Of a stretch of DNA of 64,000 nucleotides, positions 30,916 through 64,000 are shown in pieces. Under the pieces are notes generated by a model. The model made no database searches, was not told the origin of the DNA, and saw nothing but the letters and a program-made list of their open reading frames with translations. Source of the stretch: Aplectana chamaeleonis (Eukaryota; Nematoda; Chromadorea; Rhabditida; Cosmocercidae); assembly GCA_029168955.1 (NCBI GenBank), contig JAPDOI010000139.1, positions 1,262,501 to 1,326,500 on the forward strand, read 5' to 3'. Each line of letters opens with the position of its first letter. Within the stretch, counting starts at the first letter, position 1. A program made the translations under genes and the position numbers.

Positions 30916-31863
30916 CCAAGGGAGGTACACCCTAAGACATGAATTTCGTGATTTTTATTTGACTGTGTAGTAGACCCCACCTGTATAACATATGCCAAGT
31001 GCGAGATCTCAATTCCTTCAAAAAGCGAGATATACGCGACCACCACAGTGTAGTTGTAAAAACTGAAAAAATAACGAACGAAAATCAATTTTTTTCGTTT
31101 CAAATATTTTCGAACGGACGAAAAATGAAAAAATTTCGTTCGAAAAAATTTCGAACGAACGAACTTCGAAACTAATCGAAATTCCGATTTTTCGAAATTT
31201 CGTATTTTTCAGAAATTTGTCGAAAATTTCGAAATTTCTTAGGAAATTGTCGGAAATTTCGAATTTTTTCGAAATTCGTTCGAAAGTATTACGAACGAAC
31301 GAATTTCGAAAAAATTCGAAAAATCGGATTTCGAACAAACGAAAATTTTCAATTGTTTCAAATTGTTTCGAACGAATTTTTCAAATTTCGTTCGAAACAT
31401 TTTCAGGCTGAACGAAATTTGAAAACGTTTCGTTCGACGAAATTTCGAGCGAACGAAAACGAACGAGAAGAAAAATCTTTCGAAAATTTCGTTTGTGTAC
31501 AACTATACACCACAGGCCCAACCTCCTTCGCTCACCACCACAGGCCCGGACCCCTTCCTGATTTTCGATCTCAATAGCGGCTTGATGGATGGATGAATTC
31601 CAACGAGCCTCCGTTCTTCACCCCATAACCGGGCTGTCTCCTTATCCTGGGTTGCACTCGCGTAACGATCACGAATTAAGAGAAATACAGGCCTGATACA
31701 ACTCGTCCATCAATTTTTCACCCTCAAAATATAGGCATGTTTAAGGAGCCATAACTCTGTTCATAGGGGGTCGTGGACGATTTCAGAGATACCACTGCGT
31801 GTGACCCTCTCCAAGAAAAGCATGAAATCTAAAAAATAATTTTTTGGGTGTTCTGTGCCTTTT
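30916..31863. mobile_element. Family E element, interrupted by a 459-bp insertion
   Basis: Shares TGAATTTCGTGATTTTTATT, then TGTGTAGTAGACCCC, AAGCGAGATATACGCGACCA and the right end GGTGTTCTGTGCCTTTTT with the uninterrupted copy at 54095-54549. The interruption is at 31049-31507. Non-coding. Confidence 0.78.
31049..31507. mobile_element. hAT-like insertion with CGAACGAA subterminal repeats
   Basis: Flanked by an 8-bp direct repeat, CACCACAG (31041-31048 and 31508-31515). The ends TGTAGTTGTA and TACAACTATA are inverted. Nearly all the interior is low-complexity TTTCGAACGAACGAA/GAAATTTCG sequence. The empty site is preserved in the family E copy near 54215. The hAT assignment rests on the 8-bp duplication only. 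Confidence 0.7.
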
Positions 31864-32938
31864 TGCCCTGTGGGCACATGTTTGCAGTTTCGGTACGTGA
31901 ATTGTGGCGCGCGCAAAGCGTGCACCAGATTTGGATTTAGCCCGCCCACGCGCAACTCTGCGATTCCGGATACCTCCGGAGTCCAAAGGGGTGTGGCTCT
32001 TGGTTTACCTTAGCAGACGCGGCCACATGTGGTTTCCCCGTCTACTTTGCTTACTAGGAAAACATAGTGTCAAGCACTTGGCAGGTGCTATAGAGGAGTT
32101 GCCCGCTACATACCCATATGAAACTCAGAACCCTGTAACATGAATTTTGACCCCCTCTCCCCATGTATTTTGACATGTGGGAAATCTCAATTCCTCCAGA
32201 CAGATATTGAAAGAAAACAAGCCCCAAGCACCCGCAGAGAGACCATGTGCCACTCCTCTTTAAACGGAAAGCCAAGGGCCAAGCCCATGGTCAGGCGGTT
32301 GCTGTCCCACGAGGCAAAGGTGGGATACGTGAAAAAAACGCAAAAAAAATTTCTTGAAAATTCGAAAACACAAATTGTTTGAAAATTTCACCTGAAAATT
32401 AAATTGAAATCGAAAATTCACGACATTTTTGAAAATATTTTTTCACCCAGCGATACCTAGATTATTGGAAGTACGAGACAACGGTCTGCTTGACCCTGAC
32501 CACATCTCTCTGGACGAGCTTTGCAATTGAGTACATGTAGGCCAAACGCGCGAGCGATTTCAGGCAGAGTTATTGATTTTCCGTAATTCTTTGGCCAGCC
32601 CCAAGGGAAGATTGCAGATGAAGTAAACTACAGGCTTAAGACAGCTTTTCCGCAGAACTGTGACAATTAGAAATTTAGGCGATTTCTTAGAAGTTGCGGA
32701 AGGTATCGGTGGATTTTAGAGATACTGCACATTATTATCGTAGCGAGATTTCCCTCCCCCTAGCAGAAAATCTGAAAAAAAAAGAAACAACTCTTGGGGG
32801 GCAATGTGCCGTCAAATGGTTCTTACTTTAATTGAGGAAATCATATTGTCAAAATAGGTAGTACTTCGTAAAAATACATAGAATTTATCGGCCGATAATT
32901 CACTTACTTGAAAACGTCTCCATAACGGGTGCAGGATG
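31864..32938. other. Intergenic, downstream of the RFX gene
   Basis: No gene recognised. Short CCACTCCTCT-type sequence and AAAATTCGAAAA runs near 32340-32430. It may include the RFX 3' UTR, which would begin just left of 32939. Confidence 0.4.
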
Positions 32939-63750
<30,812 letters not shown>

Positions 63751-64000
63751 CTGAAAAGAACCATAGTTCAGCCGCGAGTTTGACGAGTTGTGGCCCTTTG
63801 AGTGGGCGGGTGAAATGATTGGGCAGTGGAGTCAAAAGAGGGACACCGAGGTTCTCCATAGGTTGCCGATACCACCTGGCCAGTCAACCAAAGGACTGGA
63901 CTACGGCAATTAGCTGAGAGCAGAAGATTTAACCCCGAGATAGACCCCTAATGGAAAGATTATGACGTGAGACGTCAGCAGCTGAAACCTCACATGTAGC

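Overview
The window is eukaryotic and reads as a repeat-rich nematode genome. Two conserved genes on the minus strand can be followed exon by exon through consensus splice sites, and one carries a nematode-style TTTTCAG trans-splice acceptor next to its original start. Long introns (8-11 kb) packed with small DNA transposons suggest a strongylid-type, clade V worm rather than a compact Caenorhabditis genome. That placement is inference.

Layout. 1-4.2 kb: terminal-inverted-repeat (TIR) elements, including a hAT element with a clean 8-bp target duplication. 4.2-7.65 kb: a decayed PHD-endonuclease-RT non-LTR retrotransposon on the plus strand. 7.76-19.97 kb (minus): a complete nine-exon WBP11 gene (WW-domain-binding protein 11, splicing factor family, 362 aa), with a 9-kb second intron full of nested elements. 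19.98-22.70 kb: a 2.7-kb Mutator-like element with a 9-bp target duplication, inserted exactly between the ancestral trans-splice acceptor and the WBP11 start codon. 22.7-32.9 kb: intergenic, palindromic and TTAA-bounded repeats. 32.94 kb to beyond the right edge of the gene model at 63.75 kb (minus): the RFX transcription factor gene, ortholog of C. elegans daf-19. Sixteen exons are visible (600 residues to the stop), covering the RFX DNA-binding domain, the B/C region, the dimerisation domain and the C terminus; the 5' end lies outside the window or in unseen alternative exons. RFX introns hold a tandem GTTAC-rich transposon array, a perfect (CA)242 microsatellite and many TIR elements.

Functionally, WBP11 is a nuclear pre-mRNA splicing factor and RFX/DAF-19 is the master regulator of ciliary genes in sensory neurons. 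I see no reason to think they act together. The striking content is the transposon archaeology: several insertions can be dated relative to each other by target duplications and empty sites, one insertion separates a gene from its splice-leader acceptor, and a palindromic X-box (the RFX binding site) lies inside the RFX gene itself. No RNA gene, CRISPR array or intact transposase was found.
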